Part shown: positions 26,920 to 35,527 of the stretch, piece after piece
How the letters are laid out: the number at the start of each line of letters is the position of its first letter
How positions within the stretch are numbered: the stretch's first letter is position 1
From: Paenibacillus sp. FSL H3-0469
GTDB taxonomy: Bacteria > Bacillota > Bacilli > Paenibacillales > Paenibacillaceae
Direction: 5' to 3'
NCBI RefSeq assembly: GCF_038051945.1
Contig: NZ_CP150302.1
Coordinates: forward strand, 3,038,001-3,102,000
Length of the DNA: 64,000 nt
Translations under genes and position numbers: made by a program
The notes under the pieces: generated by a model
The model's database searches: none
Told to the model about the DNA's origin: nothing
What the model saw: only the letters and a program-made list of their open reading frames with translations

Positions 26920-28968
26920 TTATATTGATGGCTCCTCATCATTGAGCGCCTCCAGAATCTGCCCGGCCAGCTTCTCGCCGATGGACAGCACCTTGAAATC
27001 CTCGATAGAGGCTTCCTTGATCTTCTTAAGCGACCCGAAATGCTTCAGCAGCAGCTTCCGGCGCTTATCCCCAATGCCCGGAATCGAATCCAGCTTCGAG
27101 GTAACCATCGACTTGCCGCGCTGCTCCCGGTGGAACGTAATGGCAAACCGGTGAACCTCATCCTGGATACGCTGCAGCAGGTAGAACTCCTGGCTGTCCC
27201 GCGCGAGCGAGACCGGCTCAGCAGAGTCGCCGACCAGCAGCTGGGCGGTTCTGTGCTTGTCATCCTTGACCAGACCGCAGACGGGAATGAACAATCCCAG
27301 CTCATTCTGCAAAATATCAATCGCAGAAGAGATCTGGCCCTTGCCTCCATCGACTACGATCAGATCCGGCTGCGGCAGATTCTCCTTCAGCACCCGTTCA
27401 TAACGCCGCCGGATCACCTCGCGCATCGTCTCATAATCATCCGGCCCCTGTACGGTGCGGACCTTATACTTACGGTACTCTTTGCGGGCAGGCTTACCGT
27501 CGATGAAGACCACCATGGCCGAGACCGGATTGGCCCCCTGAATATTCGAGTTATCGAACGCTTCGATCCGGTTCAGCGAGTCCAGCCCCAGGCTCTGCCC
27601 CAAACTGCTGGCCGCCCCGGAGGTACGCTCTTCGTCCCGCTCGATCAGGCGGAATTTCTCATTCAGCGCAACCCGGCTGTTCTGGCAGGCCATGCCGATC
27701 ATCTGCTTCTTCAGCCCGCGCTGCGGCACCAGTACCTTGATGCCCAGCCACTCCTGCAGAGCGGCTGCGCCTCCGGCCGCATCCACGGTCCCTTCAGCTG
27801 CCGCCTCCTGCTCCGTCTGCCCCTGTACAGCTTCATCAGCCGCTGCCGGAGCACCCGCAAGACCCTCACCTGCTATTCCTGTCTCACCGGTCTGCTCCCC
27901 GGCCTCCGACTCATCCTCTGCGCCCAAGGCCGCCATCAGCGCTTGACCGCTCGGCATCACACCGGCTGCCTGCACACCGCTTTCCTGGCCAGACACGCCT
28001 CCCCCTTCCGGCGGAAGCATTCCGGCGCTTGCCATATCCGGCAGCAGGATTTCCTGCGGCAGTGCGGGATTGTCGCTGTAATACTGCGTGACATAAGACA
28101 TGAAGTCACCGTACGCCTCCCCGTAGAACGGAAAAGCCGACGAGTGGCGCTGAATCATTTTCCCCTGCCGCATGTACAGGATCTGCACACACATCCAGCC
28201 CTTGTCCACCGCATAACCGAACACGTCACGGTCCTTGGTGTCAGCCGTATTGATCTTCTGCTTCTCCATGACGGCGTCGATGTGCTGAATCTGGTCGCGC
28301 AGCTCCTTGGCCCGCTCGAAATACAGCTCCTCGGCCGCCTCCTGCATCTTCTTCTGCAGATCCTTCTTCACCGCATCATGTCCGCCCCCGAGGAAGGAAG
28401 AGATATTCTGAATAATCTCCTCATAGGCCGACTTCGGCACTTCCTTCTCGCACGGCGCAAGGCACTGGCCCATGTGATAGTACAGGCAGACCTCCTTCGG
28501 CATCACCCCGCATTTGCGCAGCGGATACATCCGGTCGAGCAGCTTCTTGGTCTGCTGGGCAGCGTAGCTGTTCGGATACGGCCCGAAATATTTAGCTTTA
28601 TCTTTCAGCACCCGGCGGGTAACCTCCAGGCGCGGATGGGCTTCGTTCGTGATTTTCAGATAAGGAAAGGTCTTATCATCCTTCAGCAGCACATTGTAAC
28701 GCGGCATATGCTTCTTGATCAGATTGCACTCCAGAATGAGTGCCTCCATATTGCTCGATGTCACGATATATTCGAAATCAACAATATTGGCGACCAGCCG
28801 CTGCGTCTTCCCGTTGTGACTGCCGGTAAAATAAGAGCGTACACGGTTCTTCAGCACTTTGGCCTTGCCGACATAGATGATCGTGCCCTCTTGATTCTTC
28901 ATCAGATAGCAGCCAGGCAGATCAGGCAGCAGCGCAAGCTTGTTGCGGATATTATCCATATAATCCAT
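26920..28968 (-). CDS. uvrC: Excinuclease ABC subunit C
   Basis: The 682-residue dual-incision nuclease of nucleotide excision repair. The GIY-YIG domain is at about 12-90 ([18 protein letters not shown]). The UVR motif is in [17 protein letters not shown] (about 210-226). The RNase H-like 3' part starts at [12 protein letters not shown], and C-terminal tandem HhH reads [21 protein letters not shown] 28968 is preceded by GGGGGAG at 6 bases. It is about 80 residues longer than Bacillus UvrC because of an Ala/Gly/Glu-rich low-complexity insertion (about 312-402) between LLPDMA and LQEWLG. A tail-to-head terminator separates it from trxA. Confidence 0.96.
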   Translation of the reverse strand: MDYMDNIRNKLALLPDLPGCYLMKNQEGTIIYVGKAKVLKNRVRSYFTGSHNGKTQRLVANIVDFEYIVTSSNMEALILECNLIKKHMPRYNVLLKDDKTFPYLKITNEAHPRLEVTRRVLKDKAKYFGPYPNSYAAQQTKKLLDRMYPLRKCGVMPKEVCLYYHMGQCLAPCEKEVPKSAYEEIIQNISSFLGGGHDAVKKDLQKKMQEAAEELYFERAKELRDQIQHIDAVMEKQKINTADTKDRDVFGYAVDKGWMCVQILYMRQGKMIQRHSSAFPFYGEAYGDFMSYVTQYYSDNPALPQEILLPDMASAGMLPPEGGGVSGQESGVQAAGVMPSGQALMAALGAEDESEAGEQTGETGIAGEGLAGAPAAADEAVQGQTEQEAAAEGTVDAAGGAAALQEWLGIKVLVPQRGLKKQMIGMACQNSRVALNEKFRLIERDEERTSGAASSLGQSLGLDSLNRIEAFDNSNIQGANPVSAMVVFIDGKPARKEYRKYKVRTVQGPDDYETMREVIRRRYERVLKENLPQPDLIVVDGGKGQISSAIDILQNELGLFIPVCGLVKDDKHRTAQLLVGDSAEPVSLARDSQEFYLLQRIQDEVHRFAITFHREQRGKSMVTSKLDSIPGIGDKRRKLLLKHFGSLKKIKEASIEDFKVLSIGEKLAGQILEALNDEEPSI

Positions 28969-29068
28969 AAGTTCTCCCCCACCTGTTACTACACGGTTAT
29001 AAGGTAAGTTTAGAATAGAATGTACTATACATTCAAGCCTTAATATAGAACACCCGTTTCTATTGACA

Positions 29069-29104
29069 GACAAAGCGCCTTCGGAGTACCGAAGGCGCTT
29101 TGTC
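29069..29104 (-). terminator. Hairpin behind trxA
   Basis: A perfect 16-bp stem, GACAAAGCGCCTTCGG with CCGAAGGCGCTTTGTC, around a 4-base loop. It lies 42 bases behind the trxA stop. Confidence 0.8.
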
Positions 29105-29146
29105 TTGAGGGGCCGCATGGCCCCGGTTACAGCAGGTTATAATCAA

Positions 29147-29464
29147 TTATTGATGCTTAGCTACGATATTCTTAAGGGAATCCTTGGAGTTCAGTCCTAC
29201 GACTTTGTCCACAGGCTGGCCGTCTTTGAAGAAGATCAGAGTAGGAATACTCATTACTCCAAAACGGGAAGCTGTCTCAGGATTCTCATCCACATTCAAT
29301 TTAGCGATCTTCACATCGTCACCCAGCTCGGTGGACAATTCCTCGAGAATAGGGGCAAGCATTTTGCAAGGGCCGCACCAAGGTGCCCAGAAATCTACTA
29401 CTACAGTACCTTGACCTTCCACTTCATTCACGAAGGATTGGTCAGACACGTTTACGATAGCCAT
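29147..29464 (-). CDS. trxA: Thioredoxin
   Basis: A 105-residue cytosolic thioredoxin that reduces protein disulfides using electrons from thioredoxin reductase. The active site is FWAPWCGPCKMLAP (about residues 26-39), with the cis-Pro in SIPTLIFFKDG (about 74). Length and start MAIVNVSDQSF match Bacillus TrxA. AAGGAGG lies upstream at good spacing. The promoter region has an extended -10 (29627-29632) and a palindrome (29592-29610), so it may be under a specific repressor. Monocistronic, next to uvrC. Confidence 0.98.
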   Translation of the reverse strand: MAIVNVSDQSFVNEVEGQGTVVVDFWAPWCGPCKMLAPILEELSTELGDDVKIAKLNVDENPETASRFGVMSIPTLIFFKDGQPVDKVVGLNSKDSLKNIVAKHQ

Positions 29465-29591
29465 GATATTGTTCCTCCTTAGATAAGTTTTGTGAGCTTA
29501 AGCTGTACGAAATAACTTCCGCTTCTATAGCCTGAGCCAAGTCCGCAGAATTTACTCCGAGATCATAGCGGGATAAAATGCTTCATGTAAT

Positions 29592-29610
29592 ATGATAACC
29601 AGATTATCAT
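29592..29610. promoter_or_regulatory. Palindromic operator candidate at trxA
   Basis: ATGATAA-CCAGA-TTATCAT is a perfect 7-5-7 inverted repeat just downstream of the predicted trxA transcription start. The half-sites resemble Fur-family boxes but the 5-base spacer is wrong for canonical Fur, PerR or Zur. Confidence 0.4.
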
Positions 29611-29626
29611 TTACCGACACATCCTC

Positions 29627-29635
29627 AGTATAACA
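29627..29635 (-). promoter_or_regulatory. Extended -10 promoter of trxA
   Basis: On the minus strand TGTTATACT gives TG-N-TATACT, a good extended -10, about 165 bases upstream of the trxA start. No clear -35. Confidence 0.45.
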
Positions 29636-29684
29636 TAAATACAATGCATTTGTTATATATTTTAAGAAATTATATTGTATAAAA

Positions 29685-30170
29685 TTAATTTGTAATATCC
29701 AGCTTCATCGTCCAGGAGGTTCCAGAAATTCCGTGAAACTGAAACCCGAGTCTGTCATATAACCGGACGGCCGCCTGGTTCTGCGGGTCAACGCTGAGAG
29801 AAAGGGCGGTGTACCCCTGGGATACAGCCTGCTGAGTGATGGCCTGCATGAGTCTGATTCCTACACCCCGCTGCCTATATTCAGACCGTATAGCCACACC
29901 TAATTCCGGCGTCTGCGCATCCACAAATCCGTAGCCCTGGTTCGACTCGTCGAATAGCCTGTACCAGGCAGCACCTGCAGGGATATTGTCAATAAGGGCA
30001 ATCAGAGCCATATCGCCTTGTCTGCCCCAATTCTCGTTGTACTTCACCATCCCCGGGGAATTCAGCAGCTCACTTCTGGGAGGCTTCCCTTGTTCGATAT
30101 GAATGGACTCATAATGCATATCCATAAGAAAATCATACTCCTGCGGTTCCATAGGTCTTATATGTATCAT
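29685..30170 (-). CDS. GNAT family N-acetyltransferase
   Basis: A 161-residue acetyl-CoA-dependent transferase. The acetyl-CoA pyrophosphate-binding motif is RSEYRQRGVGIRLMQAITQQ (about residues 99-118), followed by LSLSVDPQNQAAVRLYDRLG, the usual beta-5/alpha-4 region. ATG 30170 (MIHIRPMEPQEY) is chosen because AAGGGTGA lies 5 bases before it; a 12-residue longer frame lacks a site. Substrate unknown. It stands alone, between trxA and a divergent small-peptide gene. Confidence 0.88.
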   Translation of the reverse strand: MIHIRPMEPQEYDFLMDMHYESIHIEQGKPPRSELLNSPGMVKYNENWGRQGDMALIALIDNIPAGAAWYRLFDESNQGYGFVDAQTPELGVAIRSEYRQRGVGIRLMQAITQQAVSQGYTALSLSVDPQNQAAVRLYDRLGFQFHGISGTSWTMKLDITN

Positions 30171-30310
30171 TAAATCACCCTTATTATCTTTACATCTACC
30201 CTGCATCTTCGTATACTTGAAGAAAGCGCATTAATTGTCAATGACTTCTCTCACATGTATAACTGTAACCCACTTCATGCAGTCATGCAACAGCAAGGAG
30301 GAAGAAGCGA

Positions 30311-30472
30311 ATGGACGTCAATGTCAACGCACAGGTCCGTGACCCGCGGGAGCATATCAATGAGGAGCCCCGCAACGATCTTGGTGATCTTATGGCCGGT
30401 TTCTTCGGAATGACCGGCTTCATGACCGTGGTCTTCTTCGGAATGGTGATTATCAAGTATTTGTCCGAATAG
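30311..30472 (+). CDS. 53-residue membrane peptide, YqzM-like
   Basis: A short gene with a strong AAGGAGGAAG site 5 bases before ATG. The peptide starts MDVNVNAQVRDPREHINEEP, has a charged N-terminal half, then one hydrophobic helix (about 28-49, GFFGMTGFMTVVFFGMVII) and ends KYLSE. Charge layout, ND-rich pre-helix segment and length resemble the YqzM family of small Firmicutes membrane proteins, whose role is unknown. A terminator follows at 30489. The ribosome binding site plus terminator make it a believable monocistronic gene. Confidence 0.75.
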   Translation: MDVNVNAQVRDPREHINEEPRNDLGDLMAGFFGMTGFMTVVFFGMVIIKYLSE

Positions 30473-30488
30473 CTGCTTAAGCGCAGTG

Positions 30489-30533
30489 TCCGGTATTCTT
30501 CGCCCGCGTCAGGGCAGGATGCCGGATTTTTTT
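30489..30533 (+). terminator. Terminator of the small membrane peptide gene
   Basis: TCCGGTATTCTTCGCCC pairs with AGGGCAGGATGCCGGA, with a few wobbles, followed by TTTTTTT. Confidence 0.8.
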
Positions 30534-30639
30534 GCGTCCAGGTTGCATTCTATCACGGATCATTAATAATAACATAAATTTACAATTTAATAAAAAGAAA
30601 ACACATTTTTGTTTCACAGGAGCCGTGTTACTCTGTATG

Positions 30640-30653
30640 CGAAAGCGCTCTTA
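30640..30653. promoter_or_regulatory. cre-like site upstream of GH43
   Basis: CGAAAGCGCTCTTA matches 12 of 14 positions of the CcpA consensus, with a GAAAGCGCT core. It lies 25 bases before the GH43 start codon. Confidence 0.5.
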
Positions 30654-30677
30654 TACCTATTTTGAGGAGGAAAAAGA

Positions 30678-32051
30678 ATGAAAAAGCTTGTCAGCCTTGC
30701 TGCTGCAGGCTTGTTGGCATCGGCGCTGTATTCCCCGGTATCGTTCGCTGACAACCCTGTTGTACAGACCATCTACACGGCAGACCCGGCCCCGCTTGTA
30801 TACAATGATACGGTCTACCTGTACACCGGACATGACGAAGACAACTCGACCTACTATACGATGAATGATTGGAGGGTCTACTCTTCCAAGGACATGGCGA
30901 ACTGGACAGATCACGGGTCACCGTTATCCTACAAGGCGTTCAGCTGGTCGAGCGGAGAAGCTTGGGCCAGCCAGGTCATTGAGCGCAACGGCAAATTCTA
31001 CTTTTATGTCACGGCAAAAAGCACTTCGCTCGGACGGCCCGCCATCGGCGTCGCCGTCTCAAACAGCCCGACCGGCCCGTTCGTGGACGCTATCGGCAAA
31101 CCGCTCGTCTCCAGCAGCTGGGGCGACATTGATCCGACGGTATATGTGGACAGTGACGGCCAGGCTTATCTCTACTGGGGGAACCCGACACTAAAATATG
31201 TGAAGCTGAACCCGGATATGATCTCCTACAACCAGAGCACAGGTATTGTGCAGGTGCCTATGACCACAGACAGCTTCGGTGTACGAAACGGCAATGCCGA
31301 TAGACCAACCCTCTACGAAGAAGGACCCTGGTTCTACAAGCGCGGCAGCTTATACTACATGGTCTACGCCGCAAGCGGCATTCCTGAGAATATCGCTTAT
31401 TCCACCAGCTCGTCGCCGACCGGACCGTGGAAGTACAGAGGGATCATTATGCCCACCCAAGGCGGCAGCTTCACGAATCATCCCGGCATCATCGATTTCA
31501 AAGGGCGCTCCTATTTCTTTTATCATAATGGGGCCTTGCCTGGAGGGGGCGGCTTCACCCGGTCAGTGGGGGTAGAGCAATTCACCTACAACGCGGACGG
31601 AAGCTTCCCGGTCATCAACATGACCACCTCCGGACCGCAGCCCATCGCCACCCTTAACCCCTATGTCAGAACACAAGCCGAGACCAGCGCATGGGCGGCC
31701 GGGGTAGAGAACGAGACCACCTCGGATACGGACGGGGGAATGAATGTCGGCTTCATCGATCACGGCGATTATCTCAAAATCAAAAATGTGAACTTCGGCG
31801 CCGGAGCCGCAGCCTTCGAGGCGCGGGTAGCGTCAGCAGGCAGCGGCGGCAATATTGAGCTACGGCTGGACAGTCCGACTGGAACACTGGCCGGCACCTG
31901 TGCGGTGCAGAATACCGGGGGCTGGCAGAACTGGGTGACCAAGACCTGCACGGTCAGTGGAGCCAGCGGCACTCACGACCTCTACCTGAAATTCACGGGC
32001 GGCAGCGGCTACCTGTTCAATATCAATTGGTGGAAATTCAGCGCCAGCTGA
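30678..32051 (+). CDS. Secreted GH43 glycosidase with CBM6
   Basis: A 457-residue secreted enzyme, likely an arabinofuranosidase/xylosidase acting on arabinoxylan or arabinan. Signal peptide 1-24 ends SFA-D. The five-blade GH43 core shows the three acidic residues: Asp in YTADPAPLVYN (about 36), Asp in WGDIDPTVYVD (about 154) and Glu in LYEEGPWFYKRG (about 216). A C-terminal CBM6 module (about 330-455) begins VRTQAETSAWAAGVE and ends LFNINWWKFS, as in XynD-like enzymes. AGGAGG precedes ATG. A cre-like site lies 25 bases upstream and a strong terminator follows. It is monocistronic; exact substrate cannot be read from sequence. Confidence 0.9.
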   Translation: MKKLVSLAAAGLLASALYSPVSFADNPVVQTIYTADPAPLVYNDTVYLYTGHDEDNSTYYTMNDWRVYSSKDMANWTDHGSPLSYKAFSWSSGEAWASQVIERNGKFYFYVTAKSTSLGRPAIGVAVSNSPTGPFVDAIGKPLVSSSWGDIDPTVYVDSDGQAYLYWGNPTLKYVKLNPDMISYNQSTGIVQVPMTTDSFGVRNGNADRPTLYEEGPWFYKRGSLYYMVYAASGIPENIAYSTSSSPTGPWKYRGIIMPTQGGSFTNHPGIIDFKGRSYFFYHNGALPGGGGFTRSVGVEQFTYNADGSFPVINMTTSGPQPIATLNPYVRTQAETSAWAAGVENETTSDTDGGMNVGFIDHGDYLKIKNVNFGAGAAAFEARVASAGSGGNIELRLDSPTGTLAGTCAVQNTGGWQNWVTKTCTVSGASGTHDLYLKFTGGSGYLFNINWWKFSAS

Positions 32052-32069
32052 ATCTAAGCATAGCAAAAA

Positions 32070-32106
32070 GGGGACCCCGCCAAATGACGGCGCGGTCCCC
32101 TCTTTG
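32070..32106. terminator. Bidirectional terminator between GH43 and dnaI
   Basis: GGGGACCCCGCC pairs with GGCGCGGTCCCC. T-rich sequence follows on the plus strand (TCTTT) and TTTTT follows on the minus strand, so it can serve both convergent genes. Confidence 0.85.
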
Positions 32107-32165
32107 TGTGGAGCACAAATTATCCTGCCCTATGCTTATATTGCTTATTGCTGCAACTGTGCGTC

Positions 32166-33125
32166 TTAGTCTCTGGCCTTGCCCCGCTGGTTCTCCCCAT
32201 GCAGCGGAATCACGTCTACGAACGGAGCAATCCGGTCCATCAGCCGCTGGCCCTTGTAGACCTCTTCCCCGTCCTTGCTGGTGATGCTGAGATGCTTCTC
32301 CAGCCCGTCCAGCGGATAATTCGAGGTGTAGAAGGTCGGCTTGCGGTTCATCCGGTAGTTCAGGATCGCTCCGAGCACATGGTCACGCGCCCAGGGATTG
32401 AGATTCTCGGCTCCGATGTCGTCGAAGATGAGCAGATCACAGTTCTTCATCGTATCGACCATTTCCTTCAGCTTCTGGTTATCCATCATGATCAGCTTCA
32501 GTTCCTCGATGAAATCCGGCATGTAGACAATCACGCCGCTGTAGCCCGAGATCGCCAGCTCATGGAGCAGATAGCACATGAGGAAGGTTTTGCCGGTCCC
32601 GAAGCTGCCCTGCAGATAAATGCCCCGCGAAGTCAGGCCTTCTGCCCGCACAGCTCCTATATAGTCAAATATCTTGTTCACGGCTGAGGCCCGCCGGGGG
32701 TCCTTGCCCATAATATCCATCTCATCATATCCGCCGTTCAGTACCCGCTCATCCACATAGAAGCTGCGGATCCGTTTGCGGACATTATCCTGATTATCCT
32801 GCGCAATCTTCAGCTTGCACGGCGTCTTGCGTTCATACAGATCCGTTACACCGTTCACTGTCTCCACCGACAGCTTGCTGTAATGCCCCTGGAAATCATT
32901 CGGGCAATTCGCCAGGCCGGGGCAGTTCTTACAATGCCGGTCCTCCTCGACATACTGGTACAGACGGCTCAAGTGCAGCCGCAGCCGGGACTCGTCCAGC
33001 TCAGGGTGCTCCGCCTGAAGCTCCTTGACCAGGGGATGGTTCAGCAGGGTCTGCTCCAGGTCACGGGAGCGCTGGCGCAGAGCAGGGTTGTTCATCGAAC
33101 GCAGCACTTCGCCCATAGACTCCAT
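32166..33125 (-). CDS. dnaI: Primosomal protein DnaI (helicase loader)
   Basis: A 319-residue AAA+ ATPase that loads the replicative helicase DnaC with DnaB and DnaD. The N-terminal DnaI_N domain includes the zinc-type cysteines in HCKNCPGLANCP (about 74-85). Walker A is GSFGTGKTFL (about 175-184) and Walker B LLIFDDIGAEN (about 230-240). GAGGTG lies 6 bases before ATG. It follows dnaB by 18 bases, the conserved Firmicutes pair. A bidirectional terminator lies beyond its stop. Confidence 0.95.
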   Translation of the reverse strand: MESMGEVLRSMNNPALRQRSRDLEQTLLNHPLVKELQAEHPELDESRLRLHLSRLYQYVEEDRHCKNCPGLANCPNDFQGHYSKLSVETVNGVTDLYERKTPCKLKIAQDNQDNVRKRIRSFYVDERVLNGGYDEMDIMGKDPRRASAVNKIFDYIGAVRAEGLTSRGIYLQGSFGTGKTFLMCYLLHELAISGYSGVIVYMPDFIEELKLIMMDNQKLKEMVDTMKNCDLLIFDDIGAENLNPWARDHVLGAILNYRMNRKPTFYTSNYPLDGLEKHLSITSKDGEEVYKGQRLMDRIAPFVDVIPLHGENQRGKARD

Positions 33126-33143
33126 CGCTGCACCTCACTTTCT

Positions 33144-34694
33144 TCAGGGCGTTCTCAGAACGCCTTTTTTCTTGCTGGCCTTGATCTCGGCCGCTTTCTT
33201 CATCATCGCCGCGAATTCCTCTTCCGATACGGTTCCGGCGCTGCCGTCATCAAGCACAATCGGAATTTCCTGTTTGCCGGAACGGCCGCCGCTCTTCGTA
33301 TACGAACGCTGGCGGGTTCCCGCGTTGCCTGTGCCGGAGGTGGCGGAAGCCGCCCCCTTGCCCTTCACCTTCGACTGGTCGCGGATATAGCGCACAGCCT
33401 TCTCGTAAGTATTCACCTGCTTCACCAGCATATTGGAGGCAATCGCCTCCACGAAGTTGCGGTTCATCCGCTGATCGCCGCCGGAAGCCACCATCGTCAT
33501 CAGATAATGAATCAGTACATTGATCACTTCGCCGCTGAGCTTATAGTTCAAATCAATCTTCTCGAAGATATCCATCAGCTGGCCCGGAACCGCCCCCGGG
33601 AAGAATGTCTGTAACAGCCGTGTATAAGGCTCGTTGCGCAGCATCATATTATATTGGTGAATGTCGCATTTGGACAGAAATTGCGGAGGCACTTCTACAT
33701 AGAACTCCATTTCGACAGCCTGCTCCACCGGCACTGCAGAAGGATCACTCTCTTCCTCAGCGGCGGAGCGCAGCGACACCACCTTGGCGGCGGCAATCTC
33801 TCTTTTCTCCTGGCGCTTCCTATCCTGACGAAAATGCTGGCTCGCCTTGTACTGCAGCGTATCCAGAATCACCTCTCCGTCCGGCGTGAAGACATCATCC
33901 TCATCCAGCAGGCGGCATACATCCTGCGGGCCAAGCTCGTATTTGCGGGCCACATAATTAATGACACCCATCTGATTATGGTCAAAACGCAGCTTCTCGA
34001 CATGCGCACGGTTCACCGATTCACGCGGGAAGCGCAGGATAATATCGCTGTAGGCTATATTCGGCTCAGCGTCTTGGGTGGTGCCGGGCTGACGAACGGA
34101 AGCTACCTCTGCCAGGGCCTGCTCCAGCTCATAGTCGATGACATGGGTATTCAGCTCAAAAATATCATAAAAGGGCAGTGAAATATTCTCTTTTCCCATC
34201 GACCGCCCGCTCCATTCCTCGGGTTCCCGGTGCCAGAACTGCTCGCGCAGCGACAGCACAGCGAACTTGCCGATCTTATCCCGGAGCAGCAGCGTCAGAT
34301 GCTGGGTTGCAAAAAAATCAGCCGGCGACAGCGGCGGCATTAATTCGTACTCGTACATATAATCATCGTTCTCCGCGGCATACAGCCGGCAGGTCTGCAG
34401 CAGTCCCACCGCTTCCAGCCGGGAAGCCTGGTCTACCATATATTTACGGCCCTTCTCGTTTGGTTCAACGCCCAGGGTCATAAAGAGCCTGCGCTGCTGC
34501 TCCACACCGGAATAACCGATAGATTCAGCCGGAATATGCTCGAACAGCAATCTGTACAGGCTGATGGCGAACGCGCCTACCATTGGCTGATAGACTGAGC
34601 CCAGCATACGGCCGTCCAGCTGGCTTAGACCGAATTCGCGGGAAACGCAGTACCGATGATGTTCAGTGAAATGATGCAGGTTGCTCATACGCAT
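33144..34694 (-). CDS. dnaB: Replication initiation / membrane attachment protein DnaB
   Basis: A 516-residue Firmicutes-type DnaB (not the helicase). It acts with DnaD and DnaI in helicase loading at oriC and at restarted forks, and attaches the origin to membrane. It opens MRMSNLHHFTEHHRYCVSRE. A DnaB/DnaD-type helical region spans about 325-420 (YNMMLRNEPYTRLLQTFFPG through ALASNMLV-like helix). Basic C-terminal tail KASKKKGVLRTP. GGGGGAGG is 9 bases upstream of the first ATG. Forms an operon with dnaI. Length slightly above Bacillus DnaB (472), owing to linker expansions. Confidence 0.92.
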   Translation of the reverse strand: MRMSNLHHFTEHHRYCVSREFGLSQLDGRMLGSVYQPMVGAFAISLYRLLFEHIPAESIGYSGVEQQRRLFMTLGVEPNEKGRKYMVDQASRLEAVGLLQTCRLYAAENDDYMYEYELMPPLSPADFFATQHLTLLLRDKIGKFAVLSLREQFWHREPEEWSGRSMGKENISLPFYDIFELNTHVIDYELEQALAEVASVRQPGTTQDAEPNIAYSDIILRFPRESVNRAHVEKLRFDHNQMGVINYVARKYELGPQDVCRLLDEDDVFTPDGEVILDTLQYKASQHFRQDRKRQEKREIAAAKVVSLRSAAEEESDPSAVPVEQAVEMEFYVEVPPQFLSKCDIHQYNMMLRNEPYTRLLQTFFPGAVPGQLMDIFEKIDLNYKLSGEVINVLIHYLMTMVASGGDQRMNRNFVEAIASNMLVKQVNTYEKAVRYIRDQSKVKGKGAASATSGTGNAGTRQRSYTKSGGRSGKQEIPIVLDDGSAGTVSEEEFAAMMKKAAEIKASKKKGVLRTP

Positions 34695-34962
34695 CTGCGG
34701 ATACCTCCCCCTCTTCTATACGATATACGAATTCATATAGATTTCTATTCTATCACAAAACACCCGGCCGGAAATGTAAAATAAAGATGAACCCTTGCTC
34801 TTTTTGGCGAAAAATAACCCCACAAAGTGGGGCTTTAGCGTAGGTGATGACTCAGGTACTTTGCGGGGACCCCAAAACATATAAATTCTTATCTATAAAA
34901 AAAACGGCTTCTCCCCGGTAGGAGATTAGCCGTTTCTTGTTGTACCGCCCTTCAGGCAGCGC
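34695..34962. other. dnaB-yuiB spacer with hairpins
   Basis: No gene was found. It holds CCCCAC-AAA-GTGGGG at 34815-34829, a GGGGACCCC palindrome near 34865 and the yuiB terminator at 34897-34934. The first two do not have clear T-runs. Confidence 0.5.
34897..34934 (-). terminator. Terminator of yuiB
   Basis: On the minus strand AACGGCTAATCTCC pairs with GGAGAAGCCGTT and is followed by eight T. Confidence 0.85.
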
Positions 34963-35259
34963 TTAGAACATCTTGTATCCGCCCAGCCGCAGCTTCTGAA
35001 TGGTCCAGCCGCTCAGCACCGCTCCGGCAAGACCAGCGATCCCGGTAAGATAATCCACGATGTGGAAGGTAGAGAGATGCTCCCATAGGGACATCGCGCT
35101 CCGGTCCCAGATGGAATAGACCACCACCGGAAGAATGACAATGACGAACAGATAGGCAGGGAACCAGGTAGTCTTCATCAGCATGTTAAGAATGAAGCCA
35201 ATCCCGAACATCATCACAAAGAATAAAACGGCCAGAACAAACACCGGAATAAATCCCAT
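34963..35259 (-). CDS. YuiB-like membrane protein
   Basis: A 98-residue protein with three hydrophobic helices: FIPVFVLAVLFFVMMFGIGF at the N-terminus, a second at WFPAYLFVIVILPVVVYSIW, and a third at YLTGIAGLAGAVLSGW. It resembles B. subtilis YuiB, which lies beside the NADH dehydrogenase gene yumB; here too a yumB-like gene is nearby, beyond an intron. Start at 35259 has AGAGGGG upstream; a 14-residue longer frame is less likely. Function unknown. It has its own terminator. Confidence 0.7.
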   Translation of the reverse strand: MGFIPVFVLAVLFFVMMFGIGFILNMLMKTTWFPAYLFVIVILPVVVYSIWDRSAMSLWEHLSTFHIVDYLTGIAGLAGAVLSGWTIQKLRLGGYKMF

Positions 35260-35397
35260 CGTACCGCCATCCCCTCTCTCTATAAAGAACCGCACACCCA
35301 AGCTTATATAATAGTAAGTTTACTAGAAAAAATGTAGCGAAGCAATGAACATTATCGCGCTAAATACCGGAATAGGCGTGAATGGGGGGCCCGGCGT

Positions 35398-35426
35398 TTG
35401 CTCTCTGCCGCCCGCTGCGCTACAAT
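35398..35426 (+). promoter_or_regulatory. Candidate promoter of hemQ
   Basis: TTGCTC (35398-35403), a 17-base spacer and TACAAT (35421-35426) lie about 100 bases before the hemQ start. Confidence 0.5.
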
Positions 35427-35527
35427 GCAAATAGCACCCGACCTATGTTCATACATAATTAAGGTATGCGGACAAAGAAGATTTTACGCGAGGATATTCC
35501 ACCGATAAACGATAAGGAGTGAACAAC

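Noticed and set aside
29592-29610. Canonical Fur or PerR box at trxA
   Set aside because: The half-sites are similar but the 5-base spacer gives a 17-base core instead of the 15-base 7-1-7 arrangement.
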